Source: Oscillospiraceae bacterium HV4-5-C5C (GTDB taxonomy: Bacteria > Bacillota > Clostridia > Saccharofermentanales > Fastidiosipilaceae). From it: 64,000 bases of DNA. The notes beneath the pieces were generated by a model that was given only the letters and a program-made list of their open reading frames with translations, did not search any database and was not told where the DNA came from. Of this stretch, positions 36,801 through 44,401 are shown piece after piece. The position numbers and the translations under genes are program-made. The DNA is taken from NCBI GenBank assembly GCA_012034405.1, contig JAAVLZ010000010.1, positions 1 to 64,000 on the forward strand, given 5' to 3'. The number at the start of each line of letters is the position of its first letter. The first letter of the stretch is position 1.

Positions 36801-38207
36801 TTAACTGTGCCGCTGTGATTGCCGTTGCAGCCGGCGCTGTCTGAGCTTTAGGATCAGCAGCCCCAGTAACGCGAGGAACACGACCAGGATCAGGCCGGTC
36901 AGCGTTTTATTACTGTCAATAATGACCAGCAGGCGATCCAGCAACTGATTGCGTGAATGAATTTCAGTTGAGGAAGCAACCGGTACCTGGATAGTTGAAC
37001 CATCATCCAGACTGAACCAGACATAACCCAGGGTTTCGTCTGTAAGAATGGGGAAACCTGGCGGGCTGTCATTCATCACCAGGGTTGTCTGCTGCCTGAA
37101 GTCATCACCTAGCGGATGGACATAGGATACGGTTTCCTGAAACGCCAGTGCTACGGTTTTACCGGCCAACTGATACTCCCGGTCAAAGGTTTCTCCTTTA
37201 TATGCCAGGATGGATTTTTCATAATGACTGCGGAGCTGACGGTTGATAGCAATAATATCAGTTATCAGAACACTGTTTTGGCCTAAGGATGAAGCGCTAT
37301 GACTACCAGATAAAAATACGGTATAAGTATAGTCCTGGACAGAATCACGGACCGTATAGACCGCGCTGTAATCCTGCCCCTGTTTGGAAATCATCCCGCC
37401 CTGAACCTGATCAGCGTAATTCCAGGCATAGGAAAAGTGGTTTACAAAATAATGGTTAATATTCAGACTGTAATAGTAAGTGCGGTCCCTCTGATTATAT
37501 ATAGCTTTAAAACTGCTTACTGACATCGCGTACTTATAAAGCAGATAAAGATCTTCAGCTGTCGTGTACTGGGCTTCATCATAGACGCCGGTAACATTGG
37601 TGAACTGAGTCCCGCTCATCCCCAGGCTGCGGGCATGATTGTTCAGCAGCTTTACAAAATCAGCTTCTGAACCGCTGATCTCTTCTGCCAAAGCAACGGC
37701 CGCTGCCTGAGAATCCTCCAGAATCAATGCATGCAGGACATAATAAAGATCGTAGCGACCTCCGGTGGTGAATACGGTACGATCCTGAATATATTGGGCC
37801 GCGGTTTTACTGATGGTCAGCATGGTTTTGCTGTCCAGATATTCCAGCGCGATCACGGCTGTCAGGATGCGGTGAGCCAGCGGCGCGTAATCAGGCTGCG
37901 AAGCTTGTTCAGCATACAGGGTGGTGCCGTGGTCAGCTTCTTTGATCAGGACTGACTGAGAGACGGGCTGCAGGTCTAAAAAACTGTAATCAGCCACAGA
38001 TTCAGGCTGGGGCGGCAAGACAGCAGCCTCTGACGACAGGACGTCTTGCGCGGTTACGACGCTGGCTGGAGCCAGGAAAGCAGATGACAGTGTCAACAGA
38101 AGAACGCTGATCACCACAAGACATTTTAAGCCCAGCCTGAAACCGCCTGACTTTCTGTATGGCCTCAAAATGCGCTCCTTTCTGACCAAGCCGCTTTTTG
38201 CTTCCAT
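36801..38207 (-). CDS. D-Ala-D-Ala carboxypeptidase-like protein without catalytic motifs
   Basis: The overall sequence follows the DacA/DacF (PBP5-type) fold: a signal-anchor helix (about 28-50), RYDLYYVLHALIL, AAVALAEEISGSE, FVKLLNNHARSLGMSGTQF and TAEDLYLL are recognisable. A C-terminal membrane helix (about 437-457) and basic tail anchor it. However, the three active-site motifs are missing. SxxK would fall at 110-113, which reads LAHR. SxN would fall at 165-167, which reads DSQ. KTG would fall at 272-274, which reads MIS; a KQG lies three residues later. The protein is probably unable to act on peptidoglycan stem peptides and may be a regulatory or scaffolding relative. It is divergent from galT, and the promoters carry a 14-base inverted repeat. 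Confidence 0.82.
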   Translation of the reverse strand: MEAKSGLVRKERILRPYRKSGGFRLGLKCLVVISVLLLTLSSAFLAPASVVTAQDVLSSEAAVLPPQPESVADYSFLDLQPVSQSVLIKEADHGTTLYAEQASQPDYAPLAHRILTAVIALEYLDSKTMLTISKTAAQYIQDRTVFTTGGRYDLYYVLHALILEDSQAAAVALAEEISGSEADFVKLLNNHARSLGMSGTQFTNVTGVYDEAQYTTAEDLYLLYKYAMSVSSFKAIYNQRDRTYYYSLNINHYFVNHFSYAWNYADQVQGGMISKQGQDYSAVYTVRDSVQDYTYTVFLSGSHSASSLGQNSVLITDIIAINRQLRSHYEKSILAYKGETFDREYQLAGKTVALAFQETVSYVHPLGDDFRQQTTLVMNDSPPGFPILTDETLGYVWFSLDDGSTIQVPVASSTEIHSRNQLLDRLLVIIDSNKTLTGLILVVFLALLGLLILKLRQRRLQRQSQRHS

Positions 38208-38236
38208 TAATGCTCTATTTCCATATGCTTACGATT

Positions 38237-38325
38237 ATGATAGCAGAAAAGTCTGTTTCCGGACTGCTTTCATGGGCACATGTATCCGGGATTGTTGTGC
38301 AATAGTACGCGTTTTCTGCTATCAT
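38237..38325. promoter_or_regulatory. Mirror-image divergent extended -10 promoters
   Basis: ATGATAGCAGAAAA (38237-38250) and TTTTCTGCTATCAT (38312-38325) are a perfect 14-base inverted repeat 61 bases apart. Each contains TGCTATCAT, an extended -10, reading outward: minus strand toward the carboxypeptidase-like gene and plus strand toward galT. TTGTGC at 38295-38300 could be the galT -35 with a 19-base spacer. Confidence 0.55.
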
Positions 38326-38398
38326 TGGACTGATCAACTGCTGAACTGAAATCAATCATCATTGCTATTGGCTCAGCTTTCTATTTCGGGAGGAACCC

Positions 38399-39373
38399 AT
38401 GGCTGAACTACGTTGGAATCCGTTTATACAAGATTGGGTCATGATCGCGTCTCACCGGCAAGACCGGCCGCAGATGCCTAAAGATTGGTGTCCCTTTTGC
38501 CCGGGCAGCGGTAAAGTACCGGAGCATTATGATGTCTATGAATATGATAATGATTTTCCGGCTCTATCGACCGATCCGCCCCAGCCAGACCCGGTGGACG
38601 GCGGTTTATTTAAAACCCGGCCCAGTTATGGCAAGTGTGAAGTTATTCTGTACTCACCGGAGCATAATCGGACCTTGCCGGAGCTGAGCCTGGAGCATGT
38701 CCATAAACTAGTTGATTTATGGTGTGAGCGCTTTGAAAAGCTAAAAGAAAATGAAAACTTCAAGTATATCTTTATATTTGAAAACCGCGGGGAAGCCGTG
38801 GGGGTTACCATGCCCCATCCGCACGGGCAGATTTATGCTTATCCGTTCATTCCCAAAAAACTGGAACTGGAACTGAAAGCTCAGATTGAACATCGGGAGG
38901 AAAGCGGTCATTGTTTGCTGTGTGACTGGCTGGATCAGGAGACTGAAGCCGGACTGCGCATTGTTTATGAAAATGAGAGCTTTTTGATCTATCTGCCTTT
39001 TTACAGTGAATATCCCTATGGTATTCAGATTGCCGCCAAACGCCATTTTGGCACCTTGCTGGATATGACAGATAAAGAACGTCAGGATCTGGCTGACGCG
39101 GTGTTAACCGCTTCGGGGACGCTGGACGCCCTCTTTGATATGAAGTTCCCTTACATGATGTGCATGCATAATGCTCCGGTAAACAGTGAGAGCTGGGAGG
39201 ATCTGCACTTCCACATTGAGTTCTTTCCGCCGATGCGTTCGGCCAATAAGATCAAATACAACGCCTCCAGTGAAACCGGCGCCTGGGCACATTGTAACAC
39301 GACTGCCCCGGAAGCCGTGGCCAAAGATCTGCGGAAGGCCTGTCAGAAATTCCGGCAGGCGCGGGGTTGGTAA
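38399..39373 (+). CDS. galT: Galactose-1-phosphate uridylyltransferase
   Basis: GalT exchanges UMP between UDP-glucose and galactose 1-phosphate in the Leloir pathway. The class I (HIT-superfamily) active site is PHPHGQIY near residue 140, with the nucleophilic histidine. CPFCPGS near residue 31 gives the zinc cysteines, and a histidine-rich LHFHIEFFPP lies near residue 275. At 324 residues it is slightly short but normal for this clade. A GGGAGGAAC site precedes the ATG. galK is at 10219, far away, and no galE appears here. The M28-like lipoprotein gene begins only three bases after the stop. Confidence 0.95.
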   Translation: MAELRWNPFIQDWVMIASHRQDRPQMPKDWCPFCPGSGKVPEHYDVYEYDNDFPALSTDPPQPDPVDGGLFKTRPSYGKCEVILYSPEHNRTLPELSLEHVHKLVDLWCERFEKLKENENFKYIFIFENRGEAVGVTMPHPHGQIYAYPFIPKKLELELKAQIEHREESGHCLLCDWLDQETEAGLRIVYENESFLIYLPFYSEYPYGIQIAAKRHFGTLLDMTDKERQDLADAVLTASGTLDALFDMKFPYMMCMHNAPVNSESWEDLHFHIEFFPPMRSANKIKYNASSETGAWAHCNTTAPEAVAKDLRKACQKFRQARGW

Positions 39374-39376
39374 AAC

Positions 39377-40807
39377 ATGCAGCTTAGATCTAAGCACAGA
39401 CTGTTTTCGTTCCTCTCCTGTTTTTTGACAGTCTGTTTGCTCTTGCCTTTGGCTGCCTGTTCCGACAGCACAGATACTGAAAATCAGGCTTTGTTTTCAT
39501 ATTACGGCTCGGTACAGGCCCAGAAGCTCGCCAATGCCTATCCGTATCGCTCGCCTTACAGTCAGGAAGAGCAAAATACAGCCGCTTATCTTTATAATCT
39601 TCTGGTTGAAATGGGCTATCAGCCGCAGGTGCAGAGCTTTTCCGCGCCGGAGGACAGCGGTTACAGCGGTACTTCGCAAAATCTGATTGTTACGGTCCCT
39701 GGTACGGGCTTTTACCGGACGGAGGACGTTGAAGCCAGGGGAAAAGCGATAGAAGAACAGAACTGGCTGCTATCATTAATGGATCGGATAGAAGAAAAGC
39801 TGTCCGGCACGGAAAGCGAAGGAAGTTTATCCCCAACCCCCACTCCCAGTCCGACCCCACAGCTAGCGGACGGCAGCGAACCATCGGCCGTACCGGACAG
39901 CTATGAGGACCTGATGGTATATCACCGGACCATGATAATGGCCGCGCGTTATGATACGCCGATTTCCGCGGATCAAGCGGAAGAATACCCCGATTACAAC
40001 GGCATCTCTGATAATGCCTCCGGAGTCGCGGCATTGTTGACTTTACTGAATAATCTCCGTGAGCAGCCGGTAGCTTACGATTTACAGATCGTTTTCATGG
40101 GCGCCTGCAATGACCAGTCTCGCGGCGCGGCAGTATATTTATCAAGTCTGAGCGAAGATACCCTGTCTGTGCTGGATGGCGCTTTTATCCTCCGGTCCAT
40201 ATATGGGGGGGACAAGCTTTACGCACATGCAGGCCACAACTCACTGAATGCTGGCCAGAAGTATGCCATGCGCCGTAAACTCTATGACGCCGTTAACGCT
40301 TCGCTTGAAGGCTACCTTGACTCTGAAATCGGCGTCAGTCTGATGACGAATCAGGGCAGTTACCCGGTCACGCTGGAAGATGGCGGAGCGTCTTATACTT
40401 ACCGGGAGTTTACCTTGGAGAACGGCGATTATCAGTCTTTTGACAATGCCGGTATCCCGATTGTGTTTATGGAAGCCGGTCAATATGATGTGACCTCCGC
40501 AGATGAGGTTACGGATTCAGATCAGAATGAACTGGAAGATAGCGGCGGGCAGATCAAAGGCACGGATTATGATGCTACCTGGAAACTGATGCAGCTGTAT
40601 GACGCGGATCAGCTGCGCTTCCGGATAAACGCGGCGGCATATATCATGCAAACCTGTGCTGACACACCGGTGGATGACTATACCGCTGTCAATACGGTTG
40701 AATCTGTGACCTCTGACACCGCGTCTGCTACCACCGTCGGAACCGTCGCGCAGAATGCAGACAGCACGACTGAAGATCAGCTGCCCTCAGCGGAGGCCGC
40801 CGGATAA
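39377..40807 (+). CDS. M28-like lipoprotein with damaged metal site
   Basis: The N-terminus is a lipoprotein signal ending in LPLAAC (cysteine 28), so the protein is tethered to the outer face of the membrane. The body resembles M28 aminopeptidases: GTSQNLIVTVPG, then ISDNASGVAALL near residue 210, and SFDNAGIPIVFME near residue 355. Key residues are altered. The first histidine ligand (AHYD in the family) reads ARYD near 190, and the catalytic and ligand GAEE reads GACND near 240. An insertion rich in Ser, Thr and Pro (about 145-175) interrupts the domain, and the C-terminal 50 residues are low complexity. Peptidase activity is doubtful. It directly follows galT with no independent promoter. 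Confidence 0.75.
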   Translation: MQLRSKHRLFSFLSCFLTVCLLLPLAACSDSTDTENQALFSYYGSVQAQKLANAYPYRSPYSQEEQNTAAYLYNLLVEMGYQPQVQSFSAPEDSGYSGTSQNLIVTVPGTGFYRTEDVEARGKAIEEQNWLLSLMDRIEEKLSGTESEGSLSPTPTPSPTPQLADGSEPSAVPDSYEDLMVYHRTMIMAARYDTPISADQAEEYPDYNGISDNASGVAALLTLLNNLREQPVAYDLQIVFMGACNDQSRGAAVYLSSLSEDTLSVLDGAFILRSIYGGDKLYAHAGHNSLNAGQKYAMRRKLYDAVNASLEGYLDSEIGVSLMTNQGSYPVTLEDGGASYTYREFTLENGDYQSFDNAGIPIVFMEAGQYDVTSADEVTDSDQNELEDSGGQIKGTDYDATWKLMQLYDADQLRFRINAAAYIMQTCADTPVDDYTAVNTVESVTSDTASATTVGTVAQNADSTTEDQLPSAEAAG

Positions 40808-40884
40808 GGCTGGCGGCCGGTCAACTGCCAGGTCAGACATCCCTTCAGTCAGCTGCTGCGGGTGCAAATGGAGGAGGAGCGGCT

Positions 40885-42279
40885 ATGCTTTTGGGTCTGC
40901 ATATCAAGAATTACGCCATTCTCAATAACTTCAGTATGGGCTTGCTGGCCCAAGACCTGTTGCGCGCGCCGGCGGCCGCGGCGCCGCCGGCACCTTTAAC
41001 CCCGCTGACGTTGTTGATCGGACCCAACGGCAGCGGCAAGTCAACTGTATTAAACGCGCTGACTTTTATCAGCCGCATGTTAAAAAACGGGGTGGCCAAG
41101 GCCGCGGAAGATCTGGATCAAAAGGGCGGTTTTGGCAGCCTGAGACAATATGATCTGACCGCCCCGATTTGTTTTGAACTTCTGATCAAAACCGCTGATT
41201 GCCCGCAGCTGCTGGCTTATAATCTTGCCCTGGATGCTGACGCGGAGCAGCGCCCTTTTGTTTTGTCGGAATCCTGCCGGGCGCTGTATCCGGCAACTGA
41301 GACTGATTCTGGGCCGGATACGAGCGCGGCGGGTAATTGGCAGGAACAGCTCCTGTTCAGCTGCCGGCTAAACGCTTGCCAGATACTGCAAGCCTTGGAT
41401 TACATGTCAAAGTCTACACCGGTATATGAGGAACTGACGCTGAACGACTTGAAGCGACCGGTCCTGAGCGCTTTAGGTCAGGTCAGCCAGCTGGCCGCGC
41501 TGCGCTGCTTATATCAGGAAATTACCCATTGGTATTGCAGCCGGATTGAAATTGATCAGGCTCCGTATAATAGCCGTTCCGGCCACCAGCAGGTCCTGAG
41601 GCAGCAATTACAGACCGGCGGCGGTCATCACCATTTGAATGAGGATGCCAGCAACCTGTTTAATGTCCTGGCGTATTTGAAAAAACGGGATTCACAGGAC
41701 TATCTTAAGCGGATGGATCAGATTTTGAAATGTATGCCTGACAGTTCGTCGTTAAGCAGGGATCTCTTTGATGAGCGGATTTCAGGAAGCGAAGAAAAAC
41801 TGTTCGCCCTGCTGCTGCTGCTGCAGGACCCTGCACCCAGACCACTGCTGCTGCTGGAGAATCCTGATATCGGCCTGTATCATAATATGGTTGAAAACTG
41901 GGCGGCGGCTCTCAGAACCTACAACCTGAACCACCCCGATTCTCAGGTGATCATGACTTCACATAACAGCTTCCTCTTAGATAGTCTGTCACCAAAGGAG
42001 GTCTGGTCCTTCCGACGTCAGATTATTGACTGGCCGCAGGATAAGTTATCCGCAGAACAACCGTCCGTTCAAGGCCCGACCGTGACGGTCAGGCCGGCTG
42101 CCAAAGCCATAAACTGCTTGGCTTTGCCGCATGTTGCCGCTATGACCGCAGAGGGTGTCGGTCTGGGTGCCTTACTTTATGCCGGCTTTCTGGATGCTTT
42201 GCCAGACCAGCAGGACAGTCTGGAGAACGGCGGCGTGAAGGGGACCGGAGGTGTTGATGAATGCCGGCAGCACAGTTAA
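40885..42279 (+). CDS. AAA (AAA15/21-type) ATPase of a two-gene ATPase-TOPRIM unit
   Basis: The 464-residue protein is a RecF/OLD-like ABC-type ATPase. It has LHIKNYAI at the start, Walker A GPNGSGKST near residue 48, a Walker B-like LLLLENPDIGLYH near residue 325, and the H-loop MTSHNSFLLDSL near residue 353. Between the first strand and the P-loop is an Ala/Pro insertion (RAPAAAAPPAPLTP) encoded by very GC-rich DNA. The ATG follows GGAGGAGGAG. The next gene starts 19 bases before this stop and encodes a TOPRIM-like protein. ATPases of this kind paired with TOPRIM nucleases (OLD, Gabija, PARIS) act in phage defence, so a similar role is inferred but not shown. Confidence 0.82.
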   Translation: MLLGLHIKNYAILNNFSMGLLAQDLLRAPAAAAPPAPLTPLTLLIGPNGSGKSTVLNALTFISRMLKNGVAKAAEDLDQKGGFGSLRQYDLTAPICFELLIKTADCPQLLAYNLALDADAEQRPFVLSESCRALYPATETDSGPDTSAAGNWQEQLLFSCRLNACQILQALDYMSKSTPVYEELTLNDLKRPVLSALGQVSQLAALRCLYQEITHWYCSRIEIDQAPYNSRSGHQQVLRQQLQTGGGHHHLNEDASNLFNVLAYLKKRDSQDYLKRMDQILKCMPDSSSLSRDLFDERISGSEEKLFALLLLLQDPAPRPLLLLENPDIGLYHNMVENWAAALRTYNLNHPDSQVIMTSHNSFLLDSLSPKEVWSFRRQIIDWPQDKLSAEQPSVQGPTVTVRPAAKAINCLALPHVAAMTAEGVGLGALLYAGFLDALPDQQDSLENGGVKGTGGVDECRQHS

Positions 42280-42977
42280 GGCCCGGACGGCATATTGAGG
42301 TGCTGGTAGAGGACCGGTCCGGTGGTCAGATTGTCAGCGGCCTGCTCCAGCCGGCTTTAGCGAGGCGGCAAGCGGGCTGGACTTACAGCATCCGGCGCCA
42401 TCGCGGGGTCGGCCATTTGCCTAAAGACTGGCAGGCCAGGCCGGGCAAGCTGGCTGCCGGACTACTGCAATTATTACCCGCGGAGCTGAAGGCCTACCGC
42501 AGGGATTTAGACCACAGTGATTTGGCCCTGGTCCTGGTGGTACTGGACGCGGATAATCACGATAGCCAGGAGCTATTTAATACGCTGAAAACGTTGAACC
42601 GCGTTGTCGCGCCGGAACTCCCGCTGGTCATTGGCATAGCGGTTGAAGAGCTGGAAGCCTGGCTGCTGGCCGACCGCCGCGCGCTCCTGGAGGCGTATCC
42701 GGATATTGATACGACCATTCTGGACCAATATGAACAAGATAGCGTCTGCGGAACCTGGGAAGTATTGGCCCGGGCTATTCTGGGCAGCAGAGCTGAACAA
42801 TTGATTAAGCTCGGATACCCGGCTGTAGGGCAGCAAAAGAGCGAATGGGCAGCCAGGATCGCTCCGGCTTTAGATCCGCAGCGGGTTAAATCTCCCAGCT
42901 TCAGGCGCTTTTACCAATATCTGACCTCCTGCCTGGATCAAATTGAAGCGGCAGGAAATGAGGCTGAAGATTCATGA
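42261..42977 (+). CDS. TOPRIM-like protein (DUF4276 type), partner of the upstream ATPase
   Basis: The 238-residue protein starts with EVLVEDRSGGQIVSGLL, matching the TOPRIM glutamate motif, and has a D-x-D in VVLDADNHD near residue 95. GIAVEELEAWLLAD near 125 is what I recall as the hallmark of DUF4276. The metal-binding residues look intact, so nuclease activity is plausible. GGAGG lies nine bases before the ATG, inside the ATPase gene, and its own stop overlaps the hemW start by four bases. All three genes are thus translationally coupled. It is not the same architecture as Gabija (TOPRIM fused to ATPase, plus a helicase). The closest named parallel is a separate ATPase and TOPRIM, as in PARIS. 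Confidence 0.7.
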   Translation: MPAAQLRPGRHIEVLVEDRSGGQIVSGLLQPALARRQAGWTYSIRRHRGVGHLPKDWQARPGKLAAGLLQLLPAELKAYRRDLDHSDLALVLVVLDADNHDSQELFNTLKTLNRVVAPELPLVIGIAVEELEAWLLADRRALLEAYPDIDTTILDQYEQDSVCGTWEVLARAILGSRAEQLIKLGYPAVGQQKSEWAARIAPALDPQRVKSPSFRRFYQYLTSCLDQIEAAGNEAEDS

Positions 42978-44206
42978 CCACCACAGATACTGCTCTGCCA
43001 AATCCGGCGGCGAATGAGGCCACTGCCGCCTTATATCTGCACATTCCTTTTTGCGACAGTAAATGCTTTTACTGTGATTTTTGTTCCAGCCCGGGCCGGC
43101 AGCAGGTTTATGACGCCTATGTCCGCTCGCTCCAGACTGAGATCAAAGCCAGTGCTTTATGGCTTGAACAGCAGCAATTAGTTAAGCCGCTGGAAACAGT
43201 CTATTTTGGCGGCGGCACGCCGTCCGTTCTGGGCTGTGACCGGCTGAGCGAGCTGCTGCAGACGGTATATGCTGCCTTTGCGGTCGATCCCGGGGCAGAG
43301 ATTACCTTGGAATGTAACCCTCTGAGCGCCCATAAACTGAACGCTGCCGCTTTGAAAATGGCTGGCTTCAACCGCGTGAGCATAGGCCTTCAAGCCGCGC
43401 AGGACCGTTTGCTCAAAGGCCTGGGACGCAGTCATACCGTGGCTGACTTTACCGCAACAGCTAATGCGCTGACTGCCGCCGGCATCACGAACCTGTCGGC
43501 TGATCTCATGATCGGCCTGCCGGGTCAGACCCTGACTGACGTAACAGAAACACTGGACTATCTGTCCGGCTTTCCCATCAAGCATCTGTCCTTTTATTCC
43601 TTAATCATTGAAGAGGGTACTCCTTTTGGCAGGGCAATGCAGAACGGGCAGCTGGCGGATCTGCCGGAATCTGAGATTGAGCGTCAAATGTATCAGTGTG
43701 TGCTTGATCGCTTGTACAACTGGCAATTTGAGCATTATGAAGTCAGCAATGCCGCCCTGCCAGGCTACGCCAGCCGGCATAATGAGGTGTACTGGGACGG
43801 ACGGCCCTACGCGGCCGCGGGCTTATCCGCAGCCAGTTATATTGGCGGGGTTCGCCGGTGTAATTGCCGTGACCTGGACAAATATCTTGCCCTGTATGAT
43901 CAGGTCAGTCTGACTGGGACTGATCTGTCCAGGATGGCTTTTGCCGCGGCGGATGTCAGCGAAACCGTTGATCTGGCCGAAGCTCAGCGGGAATTTTTCT
44001 GGCTGGGATTGAGAAAACTGGCCGGGGTCAGACTGACAGATTATCAATGGCGCTTTGGCCAGGCTCCCGGCGCGGAACCACTTCTGGCTTTACGTCGCTT
44101 ATGTGCTGAGGGCTTGCTGATCTATGAACAGTCGGACGGACAACTGTACCGGCTCAGCCGGCGCGGTCTGGATTGGGGAAATGAGGTATTCGCAGCTTTT
44201 GTTTAG
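42974..44206 (+). CDS. hemW: Radical SAM haem chaperone HemW
   Basis: HemW binds haem and an iron-sulfur cluster and delivers haem to target proteins; it was once called an oxygen-independent coproporphyrinogen oxidase. The radical SAM motif is CDSKCFYCDFC near residue 27, with LYLHIPF before it. VYFGGGTPS and the HemW-specific RHNEVYW (near residue 273) confirm the family; true HemN lacks the HNxxYW motif. The length of 410 residues is typical. It overlaps the TOPRIM gene by four bases. hrcA follows after 195 bases, an order conserved in Bacillota, where lepA commonly precedes hemW. Confidence 0.93.
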   Translation: MTTTDTALPNPAANEATAALYLHIPFCDSKCFYCDFCSSPGRQQVYDAYVRSLQTEIKASALWLEQQQLVKPLETVYFGGGTPSVLGCDRLSELLQTVYAAFAVDPGAEITLECNPLSAHKLNAAALKMAGFNRVSIGLQAAQDRLLKGLGRSHTVADFTATANALTAAGITNLSADLMIGLPGQTLTDVTETLDYLSGFPIKHLSFYSLIIEEGTPFGRAMQNGQLADLPESEIERQMYQCVLDRLYNWQFEHYEVSNAALPGYASRHNEVYWDGRPYAAAGLSAASYIGGVRRCNCRDLDKYLALYDQVSLTGTDLSRMAFAAADVSETVDLAEAQREFFWLGLRKLAGVRLTDYQWRFGQAPGAEPLLALRRLCAEGLLIYEQSDGQLYRLSRRGLDWGNEVFAAFV

Positions 44207-44309
44207 CTGTCGGTCAGTGCATAGATGGTAGCGCCAAGCGGCGGCAGGCCGCATATATTTCTGTTCATATATTATTAACTAAGCCAGCACAGATTCTTTT
44301 TGATTTTAA

Positions 44310-44338
44310 TTGACTTTCGTTTATCGGGGTGCTAAAGT
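44310..44338 (+). promoter_or_regulatory. Heat-shock operon promoter
   Basis: TTGACT (44310-44315) and TAAAGT (44333-44338) are 17 bases apart. The start point would fall in the CIRCE operator just downstream, so HrcA binding would block initiation. Confidence 0.65.
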
Positions 44339-44342
44339 ACTT

Positions 44343-44369
44343 TTAGCACTCAGGAGACCTGAGTGCTAA
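44343..44369. promoter_or_regulatory. CIRCE operator (HrcA-binding site)
   Basis: TTAGCACTC, nine bases, GAGTGCTAA is an exact match to the CIRCE consensus. It lies 32 bases before hrcA. An extra near-perfect half site, GGGTGCTAA, sits at 44327-44335. Confidence 0.97.
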
Positions 44370-44401
44370 AATCTGAGTTGGTAACGGAAGGAGTGGTATG
44401 A

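Noticed and set aside
40885-42977. Assignment of the ATPase-TOPRIM pair to Gabija or PARIS by name
   Set aside because: Gabija fuses TOPRIM to the ATPase and needs a UvrD-like helicase, which is absent. The TOPRIM protein here looks DUF4276-like, whereas PARIS AriB is, as I recall, of another family.
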